Shown one piece after another: positions 44,711 to 54,586 of a stretch of DNA of 64,000 nt. The stretch comes from a virus. Where the stretch lies: positions 1 through 64,000 of IMG/VR virus record IMGVR_UViG_3300046328_000221; one strand, written 5' to 3'. A model generated the notes under the pieces. It was not told where the DNA came from and made no database searches. It was given only the letters and a program-made list of their open reading frames with translations. Position 1 is the stretch's first letter; every line of letters begins with the position of its first letter. The translations under genes and the position numbers were made by a program.

Positions 44711-47700
44711 TGTTAAATACAGTAGACTCCTCAGTATTCCTGAATTCTAAATACATCAACATGAAGCCAGTAGTCTCTGCTGAGTGGAATAATAACCTAT
44801 ACAATTCTCCATACGTTGTTGTATCTGGAAATGCTGCTTTTAATCCATCAGATATTTCATATTATGGATCACTATCAACCAAAACACTTTCATCTGTAAG
44901 TTCTGGATCAGAGTATGCTAAAGAAAACTTTGTTACTAATAGTTTTCCTTTAGATGCTGGAGCTAGTACTTCTACTGTAGCTTTTAGATACTCTGGCACT
45001 TTAGCAGCAGGAGAAGCATATAAAATAGTAATGTATGTTAAAACTAACAGCATTTATCCAGTATTGCTAAATACTAATATTGCTGGGTACTCCGCAAAGT
45101 CAAAAGAAATTGATTCTTTAAATTGGACAAAAATAGAGACATATGCTTCCTGGGATTCAAATGTAACGCCAACATCCCTTGACTTTATAATAAACGCATC
45201 CAACATTGTGACATATAATACTAGTGCTAATATCTACATAACATTACCAGAAGTTTATAAGATAACAAGATTTGATTATGAAAATGGATCATTGTGGTCA
45301 GCATATAGTCCATTCAAAATTTTTAGACCAGGAGAATCATATGTATCTTCTGGAAATGCAGATATATCATATCCAGTTAATTTTAGAAGAGCTACTAAAG
45401 GACTTAAGAGTGGACAGACCTATCAAGATATGCCAATTAGTCCTCTAGTTAATAATCCAAAATTCTTTTTAGCATCACCTCCAGTGGGAATATATAAAAC
45501 TGGGGTAGCTAATGATACAATGCCATATCAATATTTTGTATCATCTGATCAATCAGCTGAGAAGATTATCACTGCAAAATATGAAAAAACTGTATATTGT
45601 AATAAACTTGTTTTAAAATTTAACACACTAATGTCTACACCAACAGTAACAGTAAGCCTTGATGGATCAAGTATTGGGTCCTTTACTCCAGACTCAACAG
45701 GTCTTTTGGTTCTATACTATAGTGGTTCTAGTTGGAGCACTACAAAATGGGCATCTAGTATAACGCCTAGATTTTCGAAAACTGGAACAATGTCTCCAGC
45801 ATATAAAGAGTTTAACAAGATTTCTATAAATCAGATATCCTCGTCTGTAAGCTCTTCATTCTCATCATATTCTTCATTAACCTCTGAAATGACAAGATTG
45901 CAGCTAATTGAAGTATCCCCTAGACTTGAAATAGATTTGACGGATCTTGTTCTAAATGTCTCTATAAATAAGTCATTAGATAGCAAGAATAGCTATGTCC
46001 CAATATCTTCTATTAATTCAAATGATGCGTCAATTGAAATTTCAGCAATACCTCTAACAAGCTCTACTGGACCAATTCCATTATTTTCAAATGAATCTAA
46101 TCTAACAAACACTGTATTAAAAAATATGTTAACCAAAAACGTTAAGTTTTATATTAGCTTCTTGTTGTCAGAAGCAAGCTCCCCAGCAATCTCTACACAA
46201 GACTACTATATTCCTGCAGGAGTTTTTTATTCAGAGTCCTGGTCAGAAAGCGATGTGTCGTCAGTCTCAGTTCAGGCATATGACATAACAAGATATTTGC
46301 AAACAACTCCAGTACCAGATTATGTAGCAAACAAGAAAAGTGTGTTTGATATAATCTCAAACATTTTAGACCTGTCTGGATTTACAGACTATGACTATGA
46401 CTCACTATATAATGTCTGTAATGATCCTGTGCTACCACTAGATCTTGCATACTACTATTGCAACTCTAAAGATTCAACAATAGTAGAGGCTCTATCTGAA
46501 ATATTCTTAGCCTATCAAATCGGGGCATATATTGATGAATATGGGATAATGAAGTTCCTAAGTCTAAGTAATATTATGTCCAATACAGGAACAACCATAA
46601 GCATCAGTGATTCAAACATCATTGATGGTGGATATTCTATTCAAACAAATGCAAAACCTGGGAAAATATCTTTAAGATATCAACCACCAAAAATTAAGCA
46701 GTCACTCTCACTACAAAATACTGCAAGTCCAGATATGAAAAACTCTCCATCTTTCATATATGCAACATCAAATGATGTTGTTTGGTCACAGCAAAACCTA
46801 GACTCTGTTGGATTTAACTATCTAAGTAAGTCTATGTCAGCAAATAGCAATAGTTTTACTTTAGATAAACGTGACCTACTAGATATTTTTCACACATATT
46901 CATTAAATAGTAATGGGTATGCTGCAATTGAAAATGAAATAGTTTCTTTTGTTTATAAAGAATATAACATAAAGACCCATGATTATGTTGAAGGTGTATC
47001 TGGACATCAGGAAACTGTTTCTGTCAAGAGCGATATAGAGTTAGCTTATGAGATAAATAGGTTTATAAGAAAATATCCAATAACCATAAGAAAGATTGAT
47101 AGTGTTATTACTGATGTTATTGGGACTGGAGATTTAGTGTCATATGTGTCAGATAATGATTTTGTTATTGGAGACAGCGTTAGTATTGTTGGGGTTACTC
47201 CAGCAGTATATAATATCATTGGGACAATTGTAGATCGTGATCCAACATATTTTTCTATTAAAAATACTGCAGTTGGAACCTTTAACTCAGCAGCATCACT
47301 AAATGCAATGGCTATTGCCAAAACTGATTATGACGTAACCATAGAGCCTACAGGAAACATTAACAATGTTCAAAGAGGCGTTTTCAATACAAAGGTGTCA
47401 GAACACAATATTCTTGAAACAACCATAGAAAGTAAGGGTCTTACTCAGGCAAGAGTATCTTCTTCTAACGTAATATCTACTGGAAATATCGATGCAACTG
47501 TTTTATCTGAAAGTTCTTACCCAGATATAGATAAAAATAGCTATTCTAAAATTGCTGTTAGATCTTCAACATTAATAGATAAGGTATTAATATACTCAGA
47601 TACAGATAGAGATTCTGGAAATCAATTAGATACTATTACTGAAAAATATCTAGGCTACCAGACATACATGACAAAATTTAATTTTAACTATGATGTAAAG

Positions 47701-49335
47701 CTTGGTTCAGCTGGGTTATTCTTTAATCTTGATTCAGACCTAACAATGACTAATTCGTATTTTGTAGAAATTACACAATACTACAAATCTACAAAAACTA
47801 CACTTGACGGCTATGGAAATCCAACAAAAGTATATGGATATTTGTGTACCGTTTATTACATTAATTCTTCAAATGAAAAAATTATTGTTGGCTATTCAGA
47901 TATAAGTTCAATTGTGGCATCTATTGTATTTAATTTTCCAAAAGTTATGACAAAAACAACAGACTCCTATACTGGTATAGTTTCATATAAAAACGATTTA
48001 ACTGTAGAGACTCCATTCATTCTAAAAGTAGCCCACAGCATAGAAGAAAACGTTCTTGGGAATGTAGCCACTGATGGAGATAGGGTTCTAAGAGTATTTT
48101 TAAATAATATAGAGATATCTGGCTGGCAGGTTCCAATAAACGGAAGCTCTGTAGCCATTACTGGAGCTACCGTTGACTACGAGTTTCACAAAACAACTTA
48201 TTCATTTTCTGGAACCAAGCCATCAGATTTTATAGCTGGAAATTCCGTAACAATATCTGGAATAAATCCAACAGAGTTAAATGGAACTTTTGTAATTTAT
48301 GCAACAACAAGCAGTTCCTTTACAATAAATCAAATAGTTTCTTCAAGTGCATACATTTCTGACGGTACCGCAGTAATTGTAGATACAATTAATGAAACAA
48401 GCTACAAGACAATAGATGTAAACTCAACATCTAAAATTAGAAAGAAGCTAGTCTTACCACACCAAATTTCAGAAAATACTATTTTTGGAATTTTTGCCAG
48501 TGCCAATCCATTAATGGATAATGGAGTCACAGCCGATAACTTAAATATTTGCACATTTTCAGAGATATATGCAACCCAGTCTGATCTAAAAGAGCATTCC
48601 GTAAACTATTTCTTTCAGGATAGGAGATTCTTAAACGCATCTCTTCAGGGACAAAATTTAATGGAAAAAACATACTGTATGCAAACTAAGCCAGAAGTTA
48701 TTGGAATAAACTACTATGATGTTCAATATACAACACCAGCAGCAGTCTCTGTCGATGTTCTTCCAATTGAATATTCTTGGTACTATTTCCCAGGAAATAT
48801 GCCAGAAGATCAAAAATGGTATCAAAGACAGTTTGTTAGCGAAACATCTGTATCCTACTCAACACCAATTAATACTGGATTTAGAGCAAAAATGATAATT
48901 GTCAATAATGCACCACACATGGTTTTCTTGAATAAAGAATCTGATGAACTTAATCAATTTACGGTTAGACTAAATCTATGGACACATGAAATCATAGCTC
49001 AATCTGATCAAGAAATTATCGAAAAGAGTGTCAGTGATTCTAATAGTTCTGAGGTTGCACAAATAGATTCAGAATGGATTCAGTCAAAACAGGCTGCAAA
49101 CAGAATGCTCTCTACAATAAATTCTGGACTAGACGGATTTTCTAAAAATACAACAATTCAAATATTTGGAAATCCATTAATTCAGGTGGGAGATGTTGTT
49201 AGTCTAACATATACTCTAAACGGAATCAATCAGCAAAAATATACAGTACACTCTGTAAATCATTCATTTGATAATGGATTAAGCACAACCTTAGTACTAA
49301 ATACCATTAAGAAGGGAATTAGCTATAGTGTCTAA
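44710..49335 (+). CDS. large tail-tip / baseplate hub protein (1541 aa)
   Basis: N-terminal carbohydrate-binding-like beta domain (about 60-190: SSTVAFRYSGTLAAGEAYKI ... WTKIETYASW). The hub-like region follows, about 400-760 (LTDLVLNVSINKSLDSKNSY, YIPAGVFYSESWSESDVSSV, ITRYLQTTPVPDYV, EALSEIFLAYQIGAYIDEYG, MKFLSLSNI). The C-terminal part (about 1470-1541: FSKNTTIQIFGNPLIQVGDV, VSLTYTLNGINQQKYTVHSV) is the closing domain seen in gpD/Tal-type hubs. Two Ig-like inserts with repeated 'VVITGVxP..YNxIGTIV' strands occur at about 795-870 and 1150-1230. Likely the host-contacting tail tip. Confidence 0.78.
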   Translation: MLNTVDSSVFLNSKYINMKPVVSAEWNNNLYNSPYVVVSGNAAFNPSDISYYGSLSTKTLSSVSSGSEYAKENFVTNSFPLDAGASTSTVAFRYSGTLAAGEAYKIVMYVKTNSIYPVLLNTNIAGYSAKSKEIDSLNWTKIETYASWDSNVTPTSLDFIINASNIVTYNTSANIYITLPEVYKITRFDYENGSLWSAYSPFKIFRPGESYVSSGNADISYPVNFRRATKGLKSGQTYQDMPISPLVNNPKFFLASPPVGIYKTGVANDTMPYQYFVSSDQSAEKIITAKYEKTVYCNKLVLKFNTLMSTPTVTVSLDGSSIGSFTPDSTGLLVLYYSGSSWSTTKWASSITPRFSKTGTMSPAYKEFNKISINQISSSVSSSFSSYSSLTSEMTRLQLIEVSPRLEIDLTDLVLNVSINKSLDSKNSYVPISSINSNDASIEISAIPLTSSTGPIPLFSNESNLTNTVLKNMLTKNVKFYISFLLSEASSPAISTQDYYIPAGVFYSESWSESDVSSVSVQAYDITRYLQTTPVPDYVANKKSVFDIISNILDLSGFTDYDYDSLYNVCNDPVLPLDLAYYYCNSKDSTIVEALSEIFLAYQIGAYIDEYGIMKFLSLSNIMSNTGTTISISDSNIIDGGYSIQTNAKPGKISLRYQPPKIKQSLSLQNTASPDMKNSPSFIYATSNDVVWSQQNLDSVGFNYLSKSMSANSNSFTLDKRDLLDIFHTYSLNSNGYAAIENEIVSFVYKEYNIKTHDYVEGVSGHQETVSVKSDIELAYEINRFIRKYPITIRKIDSVITDVIGTGDLVSYVSDNDFVIGDSVSIVGVTPAVYNIIGTIVDRDPTYFSIKNTAVGTFNSAASLNAMAIAKTDYDVTIEPTGNINNVQRGVFNTKVSEHNILETTIESKGLTQARVSSSNVISTGNIDATVLSESSYPDIDKNSYSKIAVRSSTLIDKVLIYSDTDRDSGNQLDTITEKYLGYQTYMTKFNFNYDVKLGSAGLFFNLDSDLTMTNSYFVEITQYYKSTKTTLDGYGNPTKVYGYLCTVYYINSSNEKIIVGYSDISSIVASIVFNFPKVMTKTTDSYTGIVSYKNDLTVETPFILKVAHSIEENVLGNVATDGDRVLRVFLNNIEISGWQVPINGSSVAITGATVDYEFHKTTYSFSGTKPSDFIAGNSVTISGINPTELNGTFVIYATTSSSFTINQIVSSSAYISDGTAVIVDTINETSYKTIDVNSTSKIRKKLVLPHQISENTIFGIFASANPLMDNGVTADNLNICTFSEIYATQSDLKEHSVNYFFQDRRFLNASLQGQNLMEKTYCMQTKPEVIGINYYDVQYTTPAAVSVDVLPIEYSWYYFPGNMPEDQKWYQRQFVSETSVSYSTPINTGFRAKMIIVNNAPHMVFLNKESDELNQFTVRLNLWTHEIIAQSDQEIIEKSVSDSNSSEVAQIDSEWIQSKQAANRMLSTINSGLDGFSKNTTIQIFGNPLIQVGDVVSLTYTLNGINQQKYTVHSVNHSFDNGLSTTLVLNTIKKGISYSV

Positions 49336-49876
49336 ATATAAATCACCGTTTTCTGTCAGCCATAGACAGCCAATAATTATAGACCCAAAAGATCCTCGCA
49401 GCAATAACATTGATAGGTATAGATCTAGAATAGGATCAGAAGTTATTCTGGCAAAGCCAAAAGATCAGCCAATAGGTATGGTCGACAGCCCAGGTAGAGC
49501 AATTCCAATAAATTATTATGCAAATGTGACAATTCACCAAACATATAACAATTTACCACATCAACTTTTGCTTATTCGTAGATATTTGGAAAGCCCTTTA
49601 TCAATAGAGGATCTAGCAGAAGAGACAACTACCTTCTGTGTATTAGATGAGGGAGGATTTGATATTGATTTTGATCCCATTTATCCAGATCAAAATGGAG
49701 GCAATTTAGTTATCTATGTTCCAAAAATACCAGGATTTTCGACAAGTCCAACATATAGCTATACAATATCTAATTCAGCAAATGCAGAATGGCTTGCTAC
49801 ATACAACGTAGGAAATAAGTGGGAATTTACCTTCCATGTACATGGAGATGTTGATATTTCTATGACTGTGATATAA
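49328..49876 (+). CDS. minor tail protein (182 aa)
   Basis: GTG start overlapping the hub gene by 8 nt. Basic N-terminus, then a beta-rich C-terminal half (NANYYANVTIHQTYNNLP-like region, WEFTFHVHGDVDISMTVI). Contains YPDQNGGNLVIYVPKIPGFS. Not recognised beyond tail-tip context. Confidence 0.65.
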   Translation: MSKYKSPFSVSHRQPIIIDPKDPRSNNIDRYRSRIGSEVILAKPKDQPIGMVDSPGRAIPINYYANVTIHQTYNNLPHQLLLIRRYLESPLSIEDLAEETTTFCVLDEGGFDIDFDPIYPDQNGGNLVIYVPKIPGFSTSPTYSYTISNSANAEWLATYNVGNKWEFTFHVHGDVDISMTVI

Positions 49877-49895
49877 TTAAACATTAAGGAGAAAA

Positions 49896-50342
49896 ATGCC
49901 ATACGTACAAATATCTGATCCAAATATCATTGACCTAGCCTCATGGCATCAGGTTATTAATGTTGTTAATCAACATAGTGATGCTATTGCAGCATTAACA
50001 AATAATTTTGGACTATCTTGGAGTCCAGACTATGACGGAGACGACTGGTCCTCAGCTTTTGACTTTGGATCACAGATTATTGTTTATGGTAGATCAAGAG
50101 TTAATGGTACTGTTGATAATACTACAACAATTAGTCAAACAATAAACTTTACACAGCCATTTTCTGCTAAGCCAGTAGTTACTGCAACCGTATACACAGG
50201 AACAGAAAGTAGATATGATGCAGTTGCGACAACTATGGATCAGACAACTTCAAGTTTTACATTGAGAGTAACTAATCTTCCTGCAACAGTAACTGTGGAT
50301 ACGTATGTGACCGTAAACTGGATTGCAATCGGTCCTAAGTAA
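49896..50342 (+). CDS. minor tail protein with H-type lectin-like fold (148 aa)
   Basis: Helical N-terminus (DLASWHQVINVVNQHSDAIA) then a beta domain QTINFTQPFSAKPVVTATVY ... FTLRVTNLPATVTVDTYVTV NWIAIGP. The ending 'F..PVVTATVY...F.LRV.N......V.VNWIAIGP' is typical of H-type lectin-like domains on phage tail proteins. Sugar binding is plausible. AAGGAG ribosome site. Confidence 0.7.
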   Translation: MPYVQISDPNIIDLASWHQVINVVNQHSDAIAALTNNFGLSWSPDYDGDDWSSAFDFGSQIIVYGRSRVNGTVDNTTTISQTINFTQPFSAKPVVTATVYTGTESRYDAVATTMDQTTSSFTLRVTNLPATVTVDTYVTVNWIAIGPK

Positions 50343-50368
50343 TCCTATAACTTAAACTAGGCTTAATT

Positions 50369-50911
50369 ATGGCTAATAGAAAAGGCAGCATATCTGATGA
50401 AGGCTATAATGAGTCTACAATAATTCCTGGTAACAAAAAAGTATGGTTTTTAAATGGAGATTTAGTTCGTATTCATCACCTAAATAGATCTAATGGCATC
50501 ATGTCTGTCTATAATATTATAAAAGATCAGATTGAAAGTTGCCTAATTGCTGATTTTAAAAAGAATCGTGAACGTGCTTTTACAGTTGGAGAAACTGCAC
50601 AACTGGTAAATCGTCACAAAAAATATATGCCTTCATTAGTAAAAAGAGGCATAATCCCAGAGCCTACTGGCTCACAAAAAGGTGGGGCACGAGGCTGGCA
50701 GGTAAGAAGCTATTACTCAGAATCTCAAGTAAGAGAAATTCGTGATATACTTGCTTCCTACCATATTGGTCAACCAAGGAAAGATGGTCTTATTACTAAC
50801 AATATGACACCATCAAAACAGGAGTTGACACGTCGTATGGGAGATGGTATACTAACTTATACGAGAACAGAAGATGGAAGATTTATACCAGTTTGGTCTG
50901 AATCTATATAA
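50369..50911 (+). CDS. MerR-like helix-turn-helix protein (180 aa)
   Basis: RAFTVGETAQLVNRHKKYMP (about 68-87) followed by RGIIPEPTG and GWQVRSYYSESQVREIRDIL is the winged-helix layout of MerR/excisionase-type HTH proteins, with the wing Tyr-Ser-Tyr motif before the second helix. An N-terminal extension (VWFLNGDLVRIHHLNRSNGI) is found in the actinophage version. No effector domain. Located at the start of the replication block, so a regulator of that block or a replication-associated DNA binder. Confidence 0.78.
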   Translation: MANRKGSISDEGYNESTIIPGNKKVWFLNGDLVRIHHLNRSNGIMSVYNIIKDQIESCLIADFKKNRERAFTVGETAQLVNRHKKYMPSLVKRGIIPEPTGSQKGGARGWQVRSYYSESQVREIRDILASYHIGQPRKDGLITNNMTPSKQELTRRMGDGILTYTRTEDGRFIPVWSESI

Positions 50912-50929
50912 CCGTTGAAAGGGTTGAGA

Positions 50930-51127
50930 ATGTCAGAAGACAGTACAAAAGTAAACGTAGCATTGGGCTACACGCTAAATCTAGGAAACTTTCAGTCATT
51001 GCGTATTGATCTAGGAGTCCAGGACTCTAAGCGAGATGGAGAGACAACCGCAGAAGCGTTTGACCGTATCTATTCATTCGTTGAGGCAAAGCTACACGAC
51101 AAGATTAAAGAGAATCAAGAAGACTAA
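50930..51127 (+). CDS. small conserved actinophage protein (65 aa)
   Basis: KVNVALGYTLNLGNFQSLRI then DLGVQDSKRDGETTAEAFDR is a pattern I know from actinophage genes next to replication functions ('S.RIDLGV.D..RDGET...AFDRIY.FVE.KL'). The ATG at 50930 with AAAGGG 6 nt upstream is chosen over a TTG at 50915. TAATG coupling onward. Confidence 0.72.
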   Translation: MSEDSTKVNVALGYTLNLGNFQSLRIDLGVQDSKRDGETTAEAFDRIYSFVEAKLHDKIKENQED

Positions 51128-51438
51128 TGGCTGTAGAACGCAAAGACCGAATGGCTTTGCTTTCACGCTATAGCAAATTCCATACTGCTAAGTATGAACA
51201 AAAGCCGTTACTAAATCTAAATGTGGAACAATGGGCATCAGATGCTCTTATTGAATCCTATACTTTACCTTTTTGCTATGATCTGCTAGAATATTATTTC
51301 AAGGTAGCACAAAGTCCAACATGGAAATATTTTGCTAACTATGCTGACAAAATTATTGATGCAAGAGCAGAACAAGAACAAGATTCTAAGGAGAGAGCTG
51401 AGCGACGCAAGTTAGCTCAACAGTGGTTAAATGAATAA
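51127..51438 (+). CDS. conserved helical protein before DnaB (103 aa)
   Basis: MALLSRYSKFHTAKYEQKPL then NLNVEQWASDALIESYTLPF and a charged C-terminal helix. Overlaps the helicase start by 8 nt. By position it could be a helicase partner or loader, but no AAA or loader motif is visible. Function unknown. Confidence 0.65.
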   Translation: MAVERKDRMALLSRYSKFHTAKYEQKPLLNLNVEQWASDALIESYTLPFCYDLLEYYFKVAQSPTWKYFANYADKIIDARAEQEQDSKERAERRKLAQQWLNE

Positions 51439-52651
51439 TACAGAAGCTAAACTAATATCCGCAGTACTACAGGATAAGCAGATCCATGTTTTGCTACAAG
51501 CAAATGTGGAAACCTTGTTGCGTACTCATAATGATATTTGGACCTTTATTCGAAACTACTCAGAAAATAATGGATCTCTCCCACCAACTAATCTTGTAGT
51601 AGAAAAGTTCCGTGACTTTTCCCCAGTCGATGGGGTAGGTGCAACCAAACATCACCTAGAAGAGCTACAGGTAGAATACCTAAACGATAGCATGAAAGAT
51701 ATTCTTCGTAATGCTGCCTCAGAGGTTCAAGCTGGTCAGGGATCAAAGGCACTAGAAGAACTAATTACTAAAACCTCAGAGCTTAAGAAAAACACCTCAA
51801 CCATCCGTGACATTGATGCTACTGATCTTGAAGATGCTGTTGCATACTACCAAAACGTTCAACGCCAAATGGAGATTGGATCTATTGGTATTAAGACTGG
51901 TCTTGCTGGATTTGACAACTACCTACCATCTGGTATTATGCCAGGGCAGCTGGGCGTGTTTCTAGCCTATCCAGGTATTGGTAAATCTTGGATGGCTCTA
52001 TACTTTGCGGTACAGGCATGGAAACAGGGTAAGTCACCACTAATCATCTCACTTGAAATGAGTGAGACAGAAGTTCGTAACCGTGTATTTACAATTATGG
52101 GTGCAGGTCTGTGGTCACACCGTAAGTTATCTAATGGACAGATTGAGATCGATGATCTAAAGCGTTGGCACGAAAAGGATCTTGCTGGTAAGCCAGAGTT
52201 CCACATTATCTCAAATGATTCAGGTGGTGAAGTTACACCATCAGTTATTCGTGGAAAGATTGATCAGTATAAGCCAGATCTAATTATTGTAGACTACCTA
52301 CAGTTGATGAGTCCAAACCAGAAGTCTGAAAATGAGACTGTCCGTATGAAGAACCTTTCTCGTGAGCTAAAGCTAATGGCGATTGGTGAAGAGATGCCTA
52401 TCATTGCAATCTCCTCAGCGACACCAGATGATGTTAATAAGTTGGATACCGTTCCTACTCTAGGCCAGACTGCCTGGAGCCGTCAGATCGCTTACGACGC
52501 TGACTGGGTTTTAGCTCTGGGTCGTGCCACAAACTCTGATATCATTGAGTGTGTATTCCGTAAAAACCGTAATGGATTTATGGGAGAGTTCCTAGTGCAA
52601 GCAGACTTTGATAAAGGCTGGTACAAGTATAAAGACTTTGAAGATAAGTAG
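51431..52651 (+). CDS. dnaB: replicative DNA helicase, DnaB-like (406 aa)
   Basis: N-terminal helical domain (1-110), linker, then the RecA-like motor. Walker A AYPGIGKSWMAL at about 179-190; H1a-type SLEMSETEVRNR at 207-218; Walker B DLIIVDYLQLMSP at 283-295; H4 region GQTAWSRQIAYDADWVLALG. Unwinds duplex DNA at the phage fork, working with the primase gene 258 nt downstream and the polymerase. Slightly shorter than cellular DnaB (about 450-470). Confidence 0.93.
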   Translation: MNNTEAKLISAVLQDKQIHVLLQANVETLLRTHNDIWTFIRNYSENNGSLPPTNLVVEKFRDFSPVDGVGATKHHLEELQVEYLNDSMKDILRNAASEVQAGQGSKALEELITKTSELKKNTSTIRDIDATDLEDAVAYYQNVQRQMEIGSIGIKTGLAGFDNYLPSGIMPGQLGVFLAYPGIGKSWMALYFAVQAWKQGKSPLIISLEMSETEVRNRVFTIMGAGLWSHRKLSNGQIEIDDLKRWHEKDLAGKPEFHIISNDSGGEVTPSVIRGKIDQYKPDLIIVDYLQLMSPNQKSENETVRMKNLSRELKLMAIGEEMPIIAISSATPDDVNKLDTVPTLGQTAWSRQIAYDADWVLALGRATNSDIIECVFRKNRNGFMGEFLVQADFDKGWYKYKDFEDK

Positions 52652-52652
52652 T

Positions 52653-52658
52653 TATAAT
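52653..52658 (+). promoter_or_regulatory. -10 promoter, near-leaderless start
   Basis: TATAAT just after the helicase stop, 5 nt before the ATG at 52664. Confidence 0.55.
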
Positions 52659-52663
52659 GGAGT

Positions 52664-53008
52664 ATGGCCAGCTATCACCATCGACCAATTAAAAAGTTTT
52701 ATTTGGATGGAGTAATCAATGATGATTCAGTGCTTGGAAGATTAAAAATTGAATACATAAGATTGTTAATATCTGAAATGAAACTTTTGGGATATGTTCC
52801 AAGACTTGACATTGATCCAGACTTTACAATACAATATAATGATACAAAAGAATATTTTGAATTTAAATTATCAATACATGGGGTTTACACAGGGAAGAAA
52901 AAGAGCGAATGCATAACGGGAATAGACGGAACAACAGCGGTATATACACAAAAGAGCAAATCAAGCGTGTCCTTGCAGGAGCAGGAATCACGATTGAATC
53001 AGAAATAG
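52664..53008 (+). CDS. conserved actinophage protein, 'FYLDGVINDDSV' family (114 aa)
   Basis: IKKFYLDGVINDDSVLGRLK then LLISEMKLLGYVPRLDIDPD are blocks I recognise from actinophage replication regions. Function unknown. Its last 100 nt overlap the primase gene in another frame. In relatives the core ends near 'GIDGT', so the final 20 residues here (Ser/Gln-rich) may be dispensable. Confidence 0.7.
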   Translation: MASYHHRPIKKFYLDGVINDDSVLGRLKIEYIRLLISEMKLLGYVPRLDIDPDFTIQYNDTKEYFEFKLSIHGVYTGKKKSECITGIDGTTAVYTQKSKSSVSLQEQESRLNQK

Positions 53009-53853
53009 ACTCTGACTATATCATTTTCTGCCCATTCCATAATAACTATCGCACCCCAGCAGGTGAAGTTGATAAAACTAGTGGTATATTCTTTTGCTTT
53101 TCTTGTCAAAAAGCTACAGACCTAGTTGAACTAATTATGTTTACTTCAGCTAGAACTTACTTTGAATCAGTTCGTTTTATTAAAAGTAAGCAGCAAGAGG
53201 GTAATCTAGAGCAAGAAATTGTAAGCAAGTTAATTCAAAAGCCAGACTATGTTCAATTTGATGAACTAACGATTAAGAGACTAAACAATCAGGCCCTAGA
53301 GTCTCCTCGTGCTATGAGATATTTTAGCGGAAGATTGATAACAGAAGACTCTGTAAAGAAGTTTGTACTGGGCTTTTCTGAAAAGCAGGACATGGTAACT
53401 ATTCCAGTTCACTCTCCAGATGGTATGGAGATCGGCTTTGTTGGTAGATCTATTGAGGGTAAAGAGTTTAAGAATACCCCAGGACTACCAAAGAGCAAAA
53501 CCCTATTTAATCTTAATAGAACTAAGGCATCAAGCAAGGTGTATGTAGTAGAATCATCCTTTGATGCTATTCGTTTAGATCAATGTGGATTCCCAGCGGT
53601 AGCAACCCTGGGAGCTAATGTATCAAATATACAAATAGAACTTCTTCAAAAATACTTTAATAACATTATAGTTATTGCAGATAATGATGAAGCTGGTGGT
53701 AACATGAAGGATAGGCTTATTGAAAGACTAGGATCTCGTGTAACTGTCATAAAACTAGATAAACAATATAAAGACATAGGAGATATGGAAGATGCAGATA
53801 TTAAAAAGTTTGACTTTTCATTTGACAAATCTATATCATCTATGTTAAACTAA
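52909..53853 (+). CDS. dnaG: DNA primase, DnaG-like (314 aa)
   Basis: Zinc-binding domain Cys41-x2-His44 (CPFHNN) and Cys63-x2-Cys66 (CFSC), then TOPRIM motifs: VVESSFDAIRL with Glu215 and IADNDEAGG with Asp257 and Asp259. Makes RNA primers for the phage fork. At 314 residues it is half the size of bacterial DnaG: the region between zinc domain and TOPRIM is short and the helicase-binding C-terminal domain is missing. The start lies inside the previous gene; no closer start would preserve the zinc domain. Confidence 0.87.
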   Translation: MHNGNRRNNSGIYTKEQIKRVLAGAGITIESEIDSDYIIFCPFHNNYRTPAGEVDKTSGIFFCFSCQKATDLVELIMFTSARTYFESVRFIKSKQQEGNLEQEIVSKLIQKPDYVQFDELTIKRLNNQALESPRAMRYFSGRLITEDSVKKFVLGFSEKQDMVTIPVHSPDGMEIGFVGRSIEGKEFKNTPGLPKSKTLFNLNRTKASSKVYVVESSFDAIRLDQCGFPAVATLGANVSNIQIELLQKYFNNIIVIADNDEAGGNMKDRLIERLGSRVTVIKLDKQYKDIGDMEDADIKKFDFSFDKSISSMLN

Positions 53854-53878
53854 TATACCGCTAAATAAGGAGAAAAAC

Positions 53879-54532
53879 ATGAGCGTAATTAAAGGGCTAA
53901 AAGATATCAACGCACTACTTGATAAGCCAAAATATGAAAGCACAGGATCAAAGGTTCGCTGGGTAAAGCTAGTTGACGGACAATCTGCAAAGGTTCGTTT
54001 TGTTGAAGAACTAGATTCAGATTCAGCAAACTATTCAGAAGACCGTGGTCTATCTGTAGTAATTTCAGAACACACAAATCCAAAGGACTACAAGCGTAAG
54101 GCTGCCTGTACTATTGATTCAGAAGGCCGTTGCTACGGTTGTGAGATGGCTCGCAAGGAGCCAAAGTCAGGATGGCGTTCACGCCTACGTTTCTACTGCA
54201 ATGTTCTAGTAGACGATGGCACAGAAGATCCATACGTTGCTGTATGGTCACAGGGTATTTCAAAGCAGTCTGCTTTTAATAATATTCGTGAGTATGCACT
54301 AGATACTGGATCTATCTCAAATCTTGAGTGGAAGCTAAAGCGTAACGGGCAGGGAACTGAAACCAACTACACTCTACTACCTAGCAAGCCAGATTCAGAA
54401 CCATTTGCTTGGACAGGTCACGAATTCTTTAACCTTGAGAAGGTTGTTCGTGAAGTCCCTTATGCAGAACAGGAACAGTTCTACTTTGGTTTTGACGCAC
54501 CATCAATTACTTCAGGTAACACTGACTGGTAA
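53879..54532 (+). CDS. putative single-stranded DNA-binding protein (217 aa)
   Basis: AAGGAGA ribosome site. KVRWVKLVDGQSAKVRFVEE begins an OB-like beta domain. RKAACTIDSEGRCYGCEMAR holds a CxxC pair for zinc; FYCNVLVDDGTEDPYVAVWS follows. The C-terminus is aromatic with two acidic residues upstream (FGFDAPSITSGNTDW). Layout (KVRF ... C...CYGCE ... FY.NV) matches the gp32/gp2.5-like SSB proteins of actinophages. Position between primase and polymerase supports it. Confidence 0.72.
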   Translation: MSVIKGLKDINALLDKPKYESTGSKVRWVKLVDGQSAKVRFVEELDSDSANYSEDRGLSVVISEHTNPKDYKRKAACTIDSEGRCYGCEMARKEPKSGWRSRLRFYCNVLVDDGTEDPYVAVWSQGISKQSAFNNIREYALDTGSISNLEWKLKRNGQGTETNYTLLPSKPDSEPFAWTGHEFFNLEKVVREVPYAEQEQFYFGFDAPSITSGNTDW

Positions 54533-54547
54533 TCGCTGAGTGAGTGG

Positions 54548-54568
54548 GGGTAGCTATAATGGCTACCC
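54548..54568 (+). terminator. hairpin with -10 hexamer in its loop
   Basis: GGGTAGC / GCTACCC stem around TATAATG, followed only by TCATTTG, so a weak terminator. The loop contains a perfect TATAAT. Confidence 0.5.
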
Positions 54569-54586
54569 TCATTTGCCTTACAGGTA

